Assembly (NCBI GenBank): GCA_040394635.1
Contig: JBEBRW010000028.1
Span: forward strand, 1 to 64,000
From: UBA5239 sp040394635
GTDB lineage: Bacteria > Verrucomicrobiota > Lentisphaeria > Victivallales > Victivallaceae
Direction: 5' to 3'
DNA length: 64,000 bases
Positions within the stretch are counted from its first letter, which is position 1, and each line of letters begins with the position of its first letter. The position numbers and the translations under genes are program-made. A model generated the notes under the pieces. The model had not been told where the DNA came from and ran no database searches. It worked only from the letters and a program-made list of their open reading frames with translations. Below, piece after piece: positions 1 through 7,109 of the stretch.

Positions 1-1
1 A

Positions 2-61
2 GTCGGACAAGTCGGACAAGTCGGACAAGTCGGACAAGTCGGACAAGTCGGACAAGTCGGA
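2..61 (+). repeat. 9-bp tandem array GTCGGACAA
   Basis: Six perfect copies of GTCGGACAA (2-10, 11-19, 20-28, 29-37, 38-46, 47-55) are followed by a partial copy at 56-61. The array runs off the left edge of the window, so its full length is unknown. It ends about 20 bases before the start of a four-helix-bundle gene whose coding region carries the same unit in reverse complement at 467-511. Confidence 0.95.
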
Positions 62-83
62 AATTTTTATTGGAGACAATGTT

Positions 84-671
84 ATGTCAGTGTTGAGGCC
101 TCAGCATGGCGGATACCGGAACTTGAAGTCATTTCAGGTGGCACAGCTGGTTTATGATGCCACGGTGGCATTTTGCGAGCGGTATATCGATAGGCGCAGC
201 CGAACCCATGACCAGATGGTTCAGGCGGCGCGCTCCGGTGTGCAGAATATCGCCGAGGGCTCCGTGGCTTCCGGTACCAGTAAGAAGACTGAGCTGAAAC
301 TGACGAATGTCGCCCGGGCCAGCCTTGAAGAACTCTTGCTTGACTATGAGGATTTTCTACGGCAACGGAGATTGCCGGTTTGGCTCTCGACAGATCCCCG
401 GGCTTTGCGAATCCGCCAGGCCAAGGTCAATTCCCTCGACGAACTGCGCAAACTCCTGACCAGGCCGTCCGACTGGTCCGACGTGTCCGACATGTCCGAC
501 CCGTCTGACAAAACTGCCGCCCGACAGGAGCGCTCCGCCAACGCCATCATCTGCCTGATTCAGCAGGCCAGTTATCTTCTGAACCGTCAGATTGAAGTGG
601 CCGAGGCATCGTTTCTTGATGAGGGCGGTTTCTCCGAAAAACTCTATAGGGAGCGTAAAAAACGTCAATAA
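84..671 (+). CDS. four helix bundle suffix domain protein (S23/23S rRNA IVP family)
   Basis: A 195-residue member of the four-helix-bundle family first found in 23S rRNA intervening sequences; the cellular role of the family is unknown. The core signature QMVQAARSGVQNIAEGS lies at about residues 49-65 and is followed by the helix KLTNVARASLEELLLDYEDFL. The protein is longer than the usual 115-125 residues because of an insertion around residues 115-150 and a C-terminal helix (suffix domain). The insertion contains the pattern SDWSDVSDMSDPSDK, encoded by five 9-bp units at 467-511. The ATG at 84 has GGAG at 72-75, eight bases upstream. The 9-bp array at 2-61 lies directly upstream. Family assignment is firm; function is not. 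Confidence 0.85.
   Translation: MSVLRPQHGGYRNLKSFQVAQLVYDATVAFCERYIDRRSRTHDQMVQAARSGVQNIAEGSVASGTSKKTELKLTNVARASLEELLLDYEDFLRQRRLPVWLSTDPRALRIRQAKVNSLDELRKLLTRPSDWSDVSDMSDPSDKTAARQERSANAIICLIQQASYLLNRQIEVAEASFLDEGGFSEKLYRERKKRQ
467..511 (+). repeat. in-frame 9-bp array inside the four-helix-bundle gene
   Basis: Five 9-bp units run in phase: GTCCGACTG, GTCCGACGT, GTCCGACAT, GTCCGACCC, GTCTGACAA. They encode a Ser-Asp-X tripeptide ladder and are the reverse complement of the GTCGGACAA units at 2-61. Confidence 0.9.
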
Positions 672-677
672 AACGAG

Positions 678-707
678 TTGCATTTCGCGTCAGGCGTGGT
701 ACATTAT
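678..707 (+). promoter_or_regulatory. candidate promoter for the aldolase/dehydrogenase gene
   Basis: TTGCAT at 678-683 is followed after 18 bases by CATTAT at 702-707, or after 16 bases by TACATT at 700-705. It lies 40 bases before the chosen start. The match to the sigma-70 consensus is partial. Confidence 0.35.
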
Positions 708-744
708 GGTTTGAGTATTTATTAACACACAGGAGCTCGTGAAA

Positions 745-2652
745 ATGTCTCTGAAGGAATTAGTCTCTATTTCCAATTTCTATGGAAAAAATCCGGATTT
801 CGTGCTCGCCGGCGGCGGCAATACCTCTTACAAGGATGAAACTTATCTCTTTGTCAAGCCCAGCGGCATCAGTTTGGAGACCGTTACCGAGACCGGTTTC
901 GTCAAGATGGACCGCGCCAAAATCCGTGAAGTTTTTGCCATCGGCGATTCCCTGGACGTCAACACCCGCGAGGCCATGGTCAAGAAATTGATGGCTGACG
1001 CTGTCTGCTTCGACTCCGTCGGACGGCCCTCGGTCGAGGCTCCGCTTCACGAGATTATCCCCAATAAATTCGTCGTGCACCTTCATCCGGCGGCCGTCAA
1101 CGGCATGACCTGCGGCTGCAACGGCAAGAGCATTTGCGCCCAACTGTTCCCGGAGGCGCTCTGGATCGGTTATACGGACCCCGGCTATACGCTGGCGGCG
1201 CTGTTCCACAAGGAAGCTGAAACGTACAAGGCCGCCAAAGGCAAGTTCCCGGCGGTGATTTTCCTGCAGAACCACGGCGTGTTCGTGGGGGCGGACAGCA
1301 TCGAGGGCATCAAGGAAATTTATGACGACATCATGGGCAAGCTGAGTACCTACATCACCGGCCGCGGTATCGCGCTGGAGCTCGCCATCGGCGAATCCGC
1401 CGATCTCGAATGCGCCATGGAAGTCGCTCCGCAGCTGCGTTCGCTGCTCGAAGACGGGTTCACCGCCACGGTTATTCCGATGCCGTACTTCAAGGTGGCC
1501 GCCGGTCCCTTGACCCCCGACCATGTGGTTTATGCCAAATCGTTCGCGCTCGAAGCGAACAGTTTTGACGATAAGTCTATCGCGGCGTTCAAGGACGCCA
1601 AGGGCTACAAGCCGAAGGTCGCCGCAGTGCCCGGCAAGGCGGTTTTTGCCTCTGCCGACAATCTGCGCAATGCCAGGATCGTGGCCAATATCGCCAAAGA
1701 CGCGGGCCGCGTACAGCAGCTGGCCGAAGCATTCGGCGGGGTCAATTACATGACCGATGCCGCCCGCGAATTCATCGAAAACTGGGAAGTCGAATCCTAC
1801 CGCAAGAAAGTTTCGGCGGGCGCGGGCGACGGCAGCATGAAGGGCCGCGTGGCGGTCGTGACCGGCGGTGCGCAGGGCTTCGGCTACGGCATTGCCGAGG
1901 AACTGGCTGCGGCGGGCTGTACGGTCGGAATCGCCGACATGAACCTCGAAGGCGCCGAAAAGGCCGCCAAAGAGTTGTGCAAAAAATACGGTTTGAGCCA
2001 GGCGTTTGCGCTGGCTGTGAATATCGCCGACGAAGGTTCGGTGAAGGCCATGTACGAAAGCCTGGTCGGCATCTGCGGCGGACTCGACCTGCTGGTCGCC
2101 AACGCCGGTGTGCTGAAGGCCGGTTCCGTCAAGGAAATGGAAAAGAAAGACTGGGATTTCGTCACGAACATCAATTACAGCGGATATTTCCTCTGTGTCA
2201 AATACGCCGCGCGGCTCATGTCGCTGCAGAACCGCTGGGGTTCTCAGTGGTGCGATATCGTCCAGGTCAACTCCAAGAGCGGGCTGGCGGGCAGCAACAA
2301 GAACGGCGCTTACGCCGGCAGCAAGTTCGGCACGATCGGGTTGACCCAGAGCTTCGCGCTGGAACTGGTCACCGACCGCGTCAAGGTGAACAGCGTCTGC
2401 CCCGGCAACTTCTTCGACGGTCCGCTGTGGATGGACCCGGAAAAGGGGCTGTTCGTGCAGTATCTGAACAGCGGCAAGGTGCCCGGCGCCAAGACCATTG
2501 ACGATGTCAAAGCATTTTACGAAGCCAAGATTCCGATGAACCGCGGCTGTTTCCCGGTCGACGTGGCCAAGGCGATCATGTACGCCGTGAGCCAGCAGTA
2601 TGAAACCGGGCAGGCGATCCCGGTGACCGGCGGACAGGTCATGTTGAACTAG
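745..2652 (+). CDS. bifunctional class II aldolase / short-chain dehydrogenase
   Basis: A 635-residue two-domain enzyme. The N-terminal class II aldolase/adducin domain has the phosphate-binding stretch AGGGNTSYKD and the probable zinc ligands H112, H114 and H177. The C-terminal SDR domain has the Rossmann motif TGGAQGFG at 373-380 and the catalytic pair Y523/K527 (YAGSK). This architecture is that of RhaEW/YuxG proteins, in which the aldolase splits a ketose 1-phosphate and the dehydrogenase acts on the aldehyde. The true substrate cannot be read from sequence. The ATG at 745 is preferred over GTG 739 because AGGAG (731-735) is nine bases from it and only three from the GTG. It lies 19 bases upstream of ugd and near a mannonate-oxidoreductase-like SDR, so sugar or uronate metabolism is likely. 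Confidence 0.85.
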   Translation: MSLKELVSISNFYGKNPDFVLAGGGNTSYKDETYLFVKPSGISLETVTETGFVKMDRAKIREVFAIGDSLDVNTREAMVKKLMADAVCFDSVGRPSVEAPLHEIIPNKFVVHLHPAAVNGMTCGCNGKSICAQLFPEALWIGYTDPGYTLAALFHKEAETYKAAKGKFPAVIFLQNHGVFVGADSIEGIKEIYDDIMGKLSTYITGRGIALELAIGESADLECAMEVAPQLRSLLEDGFTATVIPMPYFKVAAGPLTPDHVVYAKSFALEANSFDDKSIAAFKDAKGYKPKVAAVPGKAVFASADNLRNARIVANIAKDAGRVQQLAEAFGGVNYMTDAAREFIENWEVESYRKKVSAGAGDGSMKGRVAVVTGGAQGFGYGIAEELAAAGCTVGIADMNLEGAEKAAKELCKKYGLSQAFALAVNIADEGSVKAMYESLVGICGGLDLLVANAGVLKAGSVKEMEKKDWDFVTNINYSGYFLCVKYAARLMSLQNRWGSQWCDIVQVNSKSGLAGSNKNGAYAGSKFGTIGLTQSFALELVTDRVKVNSVCPGNFFDGPLWMDPEKGLFVQYLNSGKVPGAKTIDDVKAFYEAKIPMNRGCFPVDVAKAIMYAVSQQYETGQAIPVTGGQVMLN

Positions 2653-2671
2653 AATTAGCGTAGGGGGCTTA

Positions 2672-4045
2672 ATGAACAAAACGATTTTATGCATCGGCGC
2701 CGGTTATGTCGGCGGACCCACCATGGCGGTGATCGCCGACAAGTGCCCGGACTACAAAGTCATCGTCGTGGATATGAATGAAAAGCGTATCAAGGCGTGG
2801 CAGTCCGACAAGTTGCCGATCTTCGAGCCGGGACTGGATGAAGTGGTGAAGCGCGCCCGTGGCCGCAACCTCTTTTTCAGCACCGACGTGGTGGCCGGAA
2901 TCAAGGAAGCCGGAATCATTTTCGTCAGCGTCAACACCCCTACCAAGACGTTCGGGGCAGGCGCGGGCAAGGCGGCGGACCTGCAGTATTGGGAAAAAAC
3001 CGCCCGCGACATTATCGAGCACTCCGACCATGACAAAATCGTGGTGGAAAAGAGCACCTTGCCGGTGCGTACCGCCGAGGCCATGCGCCGTATCCTGCAG
3101 GCCAATACCAAAGGGTTGAATTTCGATATCATTTCCAACCCCGAATTCATGGCCGAAGGTACCGCTATCGGTGACCTCGAAAAGCCGGACCGCGTGCTGA
3201 TCGGCGCGCTGGAAACTCCGGCCGGGCAGAAAGCGCTGCAGGCGATCAAGGACATCTATAAGCACTGGGTGCCGGAAGAACGGATTAAGACCACCAATCT
3301 GTGGAGCTCCGAGTTGACCAAGCTGGTGTCGAACGCCATGCTGGCGCAGCGGATTTCCTCGGTGAACAGCATTTCCGCGCTGTGCGAAAAGACCGACGCC
3401 AACATCCTCGAAGTCTCCTCGGCCATGGGGCTGGATTCGCGTATCGGGGCCAAGTTCCTTCGCGCCAGTATCGGGTTCGGCGGATCGTGCTTCAAAAAAG
3501 ACATCCTGAATCTGGTGTACCTGTGCGAATTTTACGGCCTGCCGGAAGTGGCGGCATATTGGGAACAGGTCGTTAAGATCAACGATTACCAGGCCAGCCG
3601 TTTCGTGAAAAAGATCGTCAATAATATGTTTAACTCGGTGGCGAGCAAGAAGATCGCGATCTTCGGATTCGCCTTCAAGGCCGATACCGGCGACACTCGC
3701 GAATCCCCGGCGATCACCGTCAGCAAAATGCTGCTCGACGAGCGCGCCGTGCTGTCGATCCACGATCCCGAAGCGCTGGAAAACGCCAAAATCGACCTGC
3801 AGGACACCGCCGGTGAGATCACCTATCACGAGGACCCCTACGAAGCCGCGGCGGGCACTCACGCGATCCTGGTGCTCACCGAATGGAAACAGTTCCGGGA
3901 TTACGATTTCAAGAAAATATTTGACTCGATGGAAAAACCGGCCTTCATCTTCGACGGCCGCAACATCCTTGATCACAAAGCTCTGTTTGAGTTGGGATTT
4001 AATGTCTATCCTCTTGGACAAAAAGAATATTCACACTTAACGTGA
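2672..4045 (+). CDS. ugd: UDP-glucose 6-dehydrogenase
   Basis: Oxidises UDP-glucose to UDP-glucuronate with two NAD+, in the cytoplasm, for polysaccharide or uronic acid synthesis. The N-terminus has the Rossmann motif GAGYVGG. The catalytic cysteine is C273 in GFGGSCFKKD. The central dimerisation helix and the C-terminal UDP-binding domain are complete. At 457 residues it resembles the longer, eukaryote-like UGDH form. It follows the aldolase/dehydrogenase gene closely with AGGGGG about 10 bases before the ATG. Its stop codon TGA (4043-4045) abuts the heptamer repeat that opens the S23 cassette. Confidence 0.92.
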   Translation: MNKTILCIGAGYVGGPTMAVIADKCPDYKVIVVDMNEKRIKAWQSDKLPIFEPGLDEVVKRARGRNLFFSTDVVAGIKEAGIIFVSVNTPTKTFGAGAGKAADLQYWEKTARDIIEHSDHDKIVVEKSTLPVRTAEAMRRILQANTKGLNFDIISNPEFMAEGTAIGDLEKPDRVLIGALETPAGQKALQAIKDIYKHWVPEERIKTTNLWSSELTKLVSNAMLAQRISSVNSISALCEKTDANILEVSSAMGLDSRIGAKFLRASIGFGGSCFKKDILNLVYLCEFYGLPEVAAYWEQVVKINDYQASRFVKKIVNNMFNSVASKKIAIFGFAFKADTGDTRESPAITVSKMLLDERAVLSIHDPEALENAKIDLQDTAGEITYHEDPYEAAAGTHAILVLTEWKQFRDYDFKKIFDSMEKPAFIFDGRNILDHKALFELGFNVYPLGQKEYSHLT

Positions 4046-4050
4046 GTGGA

Positions 4051-4085
4051 TAGTTGACAGTGGACAGTTGACAGTTGACAGTTAT
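4051..4085 (+). repeat. left 35-bp terminal inverted repeat of the S23 cassette (7-bp units)
   Basis: Five heptamers in phase: ATAGTTG, ACAGTGG, ACAGTTG, ACAGTTG, ACAGTTA. Its reverse complement recurs at 4454-4488 with the same number of units and 32 of 35 positions identical. The array begins six bases after the ugd stop codon. Confidence 0.9.
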
Positions 4086-4096
4086 GGAGATGGTTA

Positions 4097-4456
4097 ATGA
4101 TAAATAAGAGCATAGTCGAAGAAAAGAGTTTCAAGTTTGCTGTTCGGATTGTCAAGCTTTATAAGCATATGGGAGATAGCAAGAAGGAATTTGTATTAAG
4201 TAAGCAATTATTACGTAGTGGAACAAGTATCGGTGCGAATGTGACGGAAGCATTGCAGGGGCAAAGCAAACGTGATTTTCTGTCCAAAATGAATATTGCG
4301 TTGAAAGAAGCAAGCGAAACCCAATATTGGCTGAAATTACTGCATGCCACGGAATTTCTCAGTGATACTGAATATAATTCAATAAATAAGGACAGTCTTG
4401 AATTGGTAAAGCTTTTGACCTCAATCGTTAAAACTACCGGTTCAGACCTAAAATAA
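4097..4456 (+). CDS. four helix bundle protein (S23/23S rRNA IVP family)
   Basis: A 119-residue protein of standard length for the family. It carries the canonical stretch KQLLRSGTSIGANVTEA followed by a polar helix (SKRDFLSKMNIALKEASE) and TQYWLKLL. Related bundles include the Avd protein of diversity-generating retroelements; the role of stand-alone S23 proteins is not established. GGAG at 4086-4089 precedes the ATG. Codon use is strikingly A/T-rich compared with neighbouring genes, a sign of transfer. The stop codon TAA (4454-4456) lies inside the first unit of the right inverted repeat, so gene and repeat form one unit. Confidence 0.9.
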   Translation: MINKSIVEEKSFKFAVRIVKLYKHMGDSKKEFVLSKQLLRSGTSIGANVTEALQGQSKRDFLSKMNIALKEASETQYWLKLLHATEFLSDTEYNSINKDSLELVKLLTSIVKTTGSDLK

Positions 4457-4488
4457 CTGTCAACTATCAACTATCAACTGTCAACTAT
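4454..4488 (+). repeat. right 35-bp terminal inverted repeat of the S23 cassette
   Basis: Five heptamers TAACTGT, CAACTAT, CAACTAT, CAACTGT, CAACTAT. It is the reverse complement of 4051-4085 with three mismatches, and it supplies the stop codon of the enclosed gene. A run of A follows at 4489. Confidence 0.9.
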
Positions 4489-4508
4489 AAAAAAACGGAG
4501 ATTAAAAA

Positions 4509-5366
4509 ATGAGTGTACCTTTTAAGATTGATTTGAACGGTAAAGTCGCGGTTGTTACCGGCGGCGGCGGCATCCTCTGCAGTGTAATGGCTCAGGCTCT
4601 GGCCGAGTGCGGCGCCAAAGTCGCTATCCTCGACCTGCGCGAAGAAAACGCCAAAAAAGCGGCCGATGCCATCAACGCAGCCGGCGGCACCGCCATCGGC
4701 GTGGCGGCTAACGTGCTCGAGCGCGAAAGCCTCCAGAATGCTGAAAAAGTCGTCGCTGAAAAGTTCGGCAAGTGCGATATCCTGATCAACGGCGCCGGCG
4801 GCAACCATCCGAAAGGCACCACCACCAAGGAATATCTGGAAAAGGCCGATTTGACCGGCGATATGAAGGAACTGACCACGTTTTTCGAACTCGATCCGTC
4901 CGGGATTGAATTCGTGTTCAATCTGAACTTCCTCGGCACGCTGCTGCCGACCCAGGTGTTCAGCCGCGGCATGGCCGAAGGCAACGGCGGCGTGATCATC
5001 AACATTTCGTCGATGAACTCGTTCACCCCGCTGACCAAGATTCCGGCATACTCCGGCGCTAAGGCCGCGATCAGCAACTTCACCAAATGGCTGGCCGTCC
5101 ACATGAGCAAGGTCAATATCCGTGTCAACGCGATTGCGCCCGGGTTTTTCGTGACCGACCAGAACCGCGCCATGCTGATCAATGCCGACGGTTCGCTGAC
5201 CGCCCGTGGCCAGAAGATCATTTCCCACACTCCGATGGGCAAGTTCGGCGCTCCGGAAGATCTCCTCGGCACGCTGCTGTGGCTGGTCGATGACAAGGCC
5301 GCCGGATTTGTCAATGGCACCGTGATCCCGGTGGACGGCGCGTTCTCCGCTTATTCGGGTGTCTGA
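4509..5366 (+). CDS. SDR family oxidoreductase, D-mannonate oxidoreductase-like
   Basis: A 285-residue NAD(P)-dependent short-chain dehydrogenase. The nucleotide-binding motif TGGGGILC starts at T17 and the catalytic pair is Y181/K185 (YSGAK). The sequence NGAGGNHPKGTT after the NNAG position and the overall length match the UxuB/YjmF-type SDRs that interconvert fructuronate and mannonate. Substrate assignment is by resemblance only. The gene follows the S23 cassette; without the cassette it would lie just behind ugd, so the aldolase, ugd and this gene may once have been one continuous operon. The next gene overlaps its stop by one base (TGATG). Confidence 0.8.
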   Translation: MSVPFKIDLNGKVAVVTGGGGILCSVMAQALAECGAKVAILDLREENAKKAADAINAAGGTAIGVAANVLERESLQNAEKVVAEKFGKCDILINGAGGNHPKGTTTKEYLEKADLTGDMKELTTFFELDPSGIEFVFNLNFLGTLLPTQVFSRGMAEGNGGVIINISSMNSFTPLTKIPAYSGAKAAISNFTKWLAVHMSKVNIRVNAIAPGFFVTDQNRAMLINADGSLTARGQKIISHTPMGKFGAPEDLLGTLLWLVDDKAAGFVNGTVIPVDGAFSAYSGV

Positions 5367-5704
5367 TGATTGACGACCTGATATCGCTCGACCGTATTTA
5401 TCAATACATCGAGGATACCTTCGCTTTGGAGGGAGAAGATGCCAAGAAGCTGATCGAGAGCTTCATCGACTACTCCGAAGCGGGGCTGGCCGCCTGCGAC
5501 AGTACCGGCGGCCGGCAGGAAGCATTGTTGCCAATCGCCGCCACGCTGAAGGAAACCCCCGCCGGCATCGGCTTCTGGGAATTCCAGCAGGTGGCGAAGA
5601 AATTTGAAAAAGCTGTGCAGGACAACGACGAAAACGGCCGGGAGGAAAACTACCGGCTGATGGTGGTCCTGCTCAGCAGGCTGAAAAATGAGTTCAAAGC
5701 GTAG
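5366..5704 (+). CDS. small helical protein resembling an HPt domain without the phospho-histidine
   Basis: A 112-residue acidic, all-helical protein translated from TGATG, coupled to the SDR gene. Residues 58-82 (AATLKETPAGIGFWEFQQV and following) follow the spacing of the HPt phosphotransfer motif (AHxLKGxxxxxG...L...A..LE), but the position of the active histidine is Ala59 and the following Gly is Glu63. If the resemblance is real, this would be a pseudo-HPt acting by binding rather than phosphotransfer. The alternative is an unrelated helical bundle. The endonuclease III gene overlaps its 3' end by 17 bases. Confidence 0.6.
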   Translation: MIDDLISLDRIYQYIEDTFALEGEDAKKLIESFIDYSEAGLAACDSTGGRQEALLPIAATLKETPAGIGFWEFQQVAKKFEKAVQDNDENGREENYRLMVVLLSRLKNEFKA

Positions 5705-6341
5705 TTTAAAATCGAAGCTGACCTTCATTTACCGGGAACTCTTCAATCTTTATGGAGAGCCCGGCTGCCCTTTACATCACGATTCGCCGTTTCAGCTGCT
5801 GGCGGCGACCATACTTTCCGCTCAATGTACCGACTTGCGGGTCAATCTCGTGACGAAGGACTTGTTCAAGAAATGGCCGGACGCCAAGTCGCTGAGCAAG
5901 GCTGAACCGGAGGATGTCGAGCCTTATATCAAGACCGCCGGGCTGTATCATGCCAAGGCCGTGAGCCTCGTCGGTTCCGCCCGGAAGATCATGGCGGATT
6001 TCGACGGCGAGGTGCCGACGACGATGGAGGAACTGACCGCGCTGCCCGGAGTTGGACGCAAAACGGCCAACGTGATTCTCGGCAACGCGTTTGACATCCC
6101 GGGATTTCCGGTGGATACCCACGTGCAGCGCCTGGCGGTGCGGCTGGGCATCGCCGACATCAAGGACCCGGTCAAAATCGAGAAAATTGTCTGTGCCAGC
6201 ATCGCCGCGAAGTACTGGACGAATTTCTCGCATCTCCTGATCGTACACGGCCGCCGGGTTTGCAATGCCCGCAAGCCGCTCTGTGAACAATGCCCGCTGA
6301 CAGCCGAATGCCGATATTACCGCGAGGAGCACACCGCATGA
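5688..6341 (+). CDS. nth: endonuclease III (base excision repair glycosylase/AP lyase)
   Basis: Removes oxidised pyrimidines from DNA and cleaves at the abasic site. The 217-residue protein has the helix-hairpin-helix LPGVGRKTAN with catalytic Lys125, the catalytic Asp143 in VDTHV, and the C-terminal [4Fe-4S] cluster motif C-X6-C-X2-C-X5-C (CNARKPLCEQCPLTAEC). All key residues are present. It overlaps both neighbours, indicating translational coupling in a run of co-directional genes. Confidence 0.95.
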   Translation: MSSKRSLKSKLTFIYRELFNLYGEPGCPLHHDSPFQLLAATILSAQCTDLRVNLVTKDLFKKWPDAKSLSKAEPEDVEPYIKTAGLYHAKAVSLVGSARKIMADFDGEVPTTMEELTALPGVGRKTANVILGNAFDIPGFPVDTHVQRLAVRLGIADIKDPVKIEKIVCASIAAKYWTNFSHLLIVHGRRVCNARKPLCEQCPLTAECRYYREEHTA

Positions 6342-7033
6342 ATCCCTTCAAGAAAATTTTTCGCAATATCAAGCGTTTTCCGGTCTGGCTCTACTGGCCG
6401 CCGGTGCTGCTGCTGAAATTCATGAAAACATTTCTGCTCCGTACCGAAATCCAGGACCCGAACGATTACATGAACACGATTTACGGGGCGGTGACGGTGA
6501 CGTGGCACAACCGGCTGCTGTTTTTCCCGGTGATGTTTCCGGCGCGGCTGCGCAAACGGACAATGGCGATCGTGAGTCCGTCGCGCGACGGCCAATACAT
6601 CGTGGACCTGATTTCCGTGTTGAAGATCAAGAGCCTGCGCGGCTCCTCGAACAAACGCGGCGCGCAAGTGCAGCTGGAAGCGATCCAGGCGGTGCGCGAC
6701 GGTTTCTACGTGAGTTTCACGCCGGACGGTCCGCGCGGGCCCAAATACCACATGAACAAGGGGCCGATTCACCTGGCGTCCTATTGTCAGGTGCCGTTGA
6801 TCCCGCTGAGCATCAATTATTCGAATTACTGGCAGATCAAGAGCTGGGACAATTTCCAGATCCCGAAGCCGTTTTCGAAAGTAACGCTGGTGATTGGCGA
6901 CCGGATTGACATCCCGAAAGACCTGTCACACGAGGATCTCGAGCATTACCGTGAAGTCGCCGAGAAAGCCCTGATGGCAATCACATTCGACCCGTTTCCC
7001 GCCCCGCCGCCGCGCGTCAAAAAGAAAAAGTGA
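6338..7033 (+). CDS. DUF374 lysophospholipid acyltransferase family protein
   Basis: A 231-residue protein of the DUF374 family, relatives of LPLAT acyltransferases thought to act on lipid or lipid A-like acceptors at the inner membrane. The acyltransferase His appears as TWHNRLLFFP (H57), followed by the SPSRDG and FTPDGPRGP segments typical of the family. The start at 6338 is chosen because it gives a 4-base ATGA overlap with nth and has GAGGAG at 6323-6328. The C-terminus is proline- and lysine-rich (PPPRVKKKK). Confidence 0.85.
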   Translation: MNPFKKIFRNIKRFPVWLYWPPVLLLKFMKTFLLRTEIQDPNDYMNTIYGAVTVTWHNRLLFFPVMFPARLRKRTMAIVSPSRDGQYIVDLISVLKIKSLRGSSNKRGAQVQLEAIQAVRDGFYVSFTPDGPRGPKYHMNKGPIHLASYCQVPLIPLSINYSNYWQIKSWDNFQIPKPFSKVTLVIGDRIDIPKDLSHEDLEHYREVAEKALMAITFDPFPAPPPRVKKKK

Positions 7034-7049
7034 CGCGGGCTTATTTTGG

Positions 7050-7078
7050 TTGTATTGGGTATCGCGGCATGATATATT
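7050..7078 (+). promoter_or_regulatory. candidate sigma-70 promoter for the MFS transporter
   Basis: TTGTAT at 7050-7055 and TATATT at 7073-7078 are separated by 17 bases, about 30 bases upstream of the ATG. Confidence 0.5.
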
Positions 7079-7109
7079 ATAAGATTATGTCACGCAAAAG
7101 TGGTATTTC

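Larger units (their letters stand above)
4051..4488 (+). mobile_element. putative IVS-like cassette: S23 gene between inverted heptamer arrays
   Basis: A 438-bp unit holding a single AT-rich four-helix-bundle gene between 35-bp inverted repeats. It sits between ugd and an SDR gene, both GC-rich, so it looks inserted. No transposase and no clear target-site duplication are visible. Known 23S rRNA intervening sequences have the same plan (an S23 reading frame closed by a long stem), but this copy is not in an rRNA gene. Mobility is an inference. Confidence 0.6.

Noticed and set aside
1..61. CRISPR array
   Set aside because: The 9-bp units are directly contiguous without spacers, and no cas gene is present.
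760..2694. Minus-strand open frame opposite the aldolase/dehydrogenase, and similar ones opposite ugd, htpG and the DUF4838 gene
   Set aside because: Antisense shadows of GC-rich genes, rich in His, Arg and Asp with no recognisable domain; no ribosome-binding sites.
4051..4488. 23S rRNA intervening sequence in an rRNA gene
   Set aside because: The flanks are ugd and an SDR gene; no rRNA sequence surrounds the cassette. Only the plan is IVS-like.
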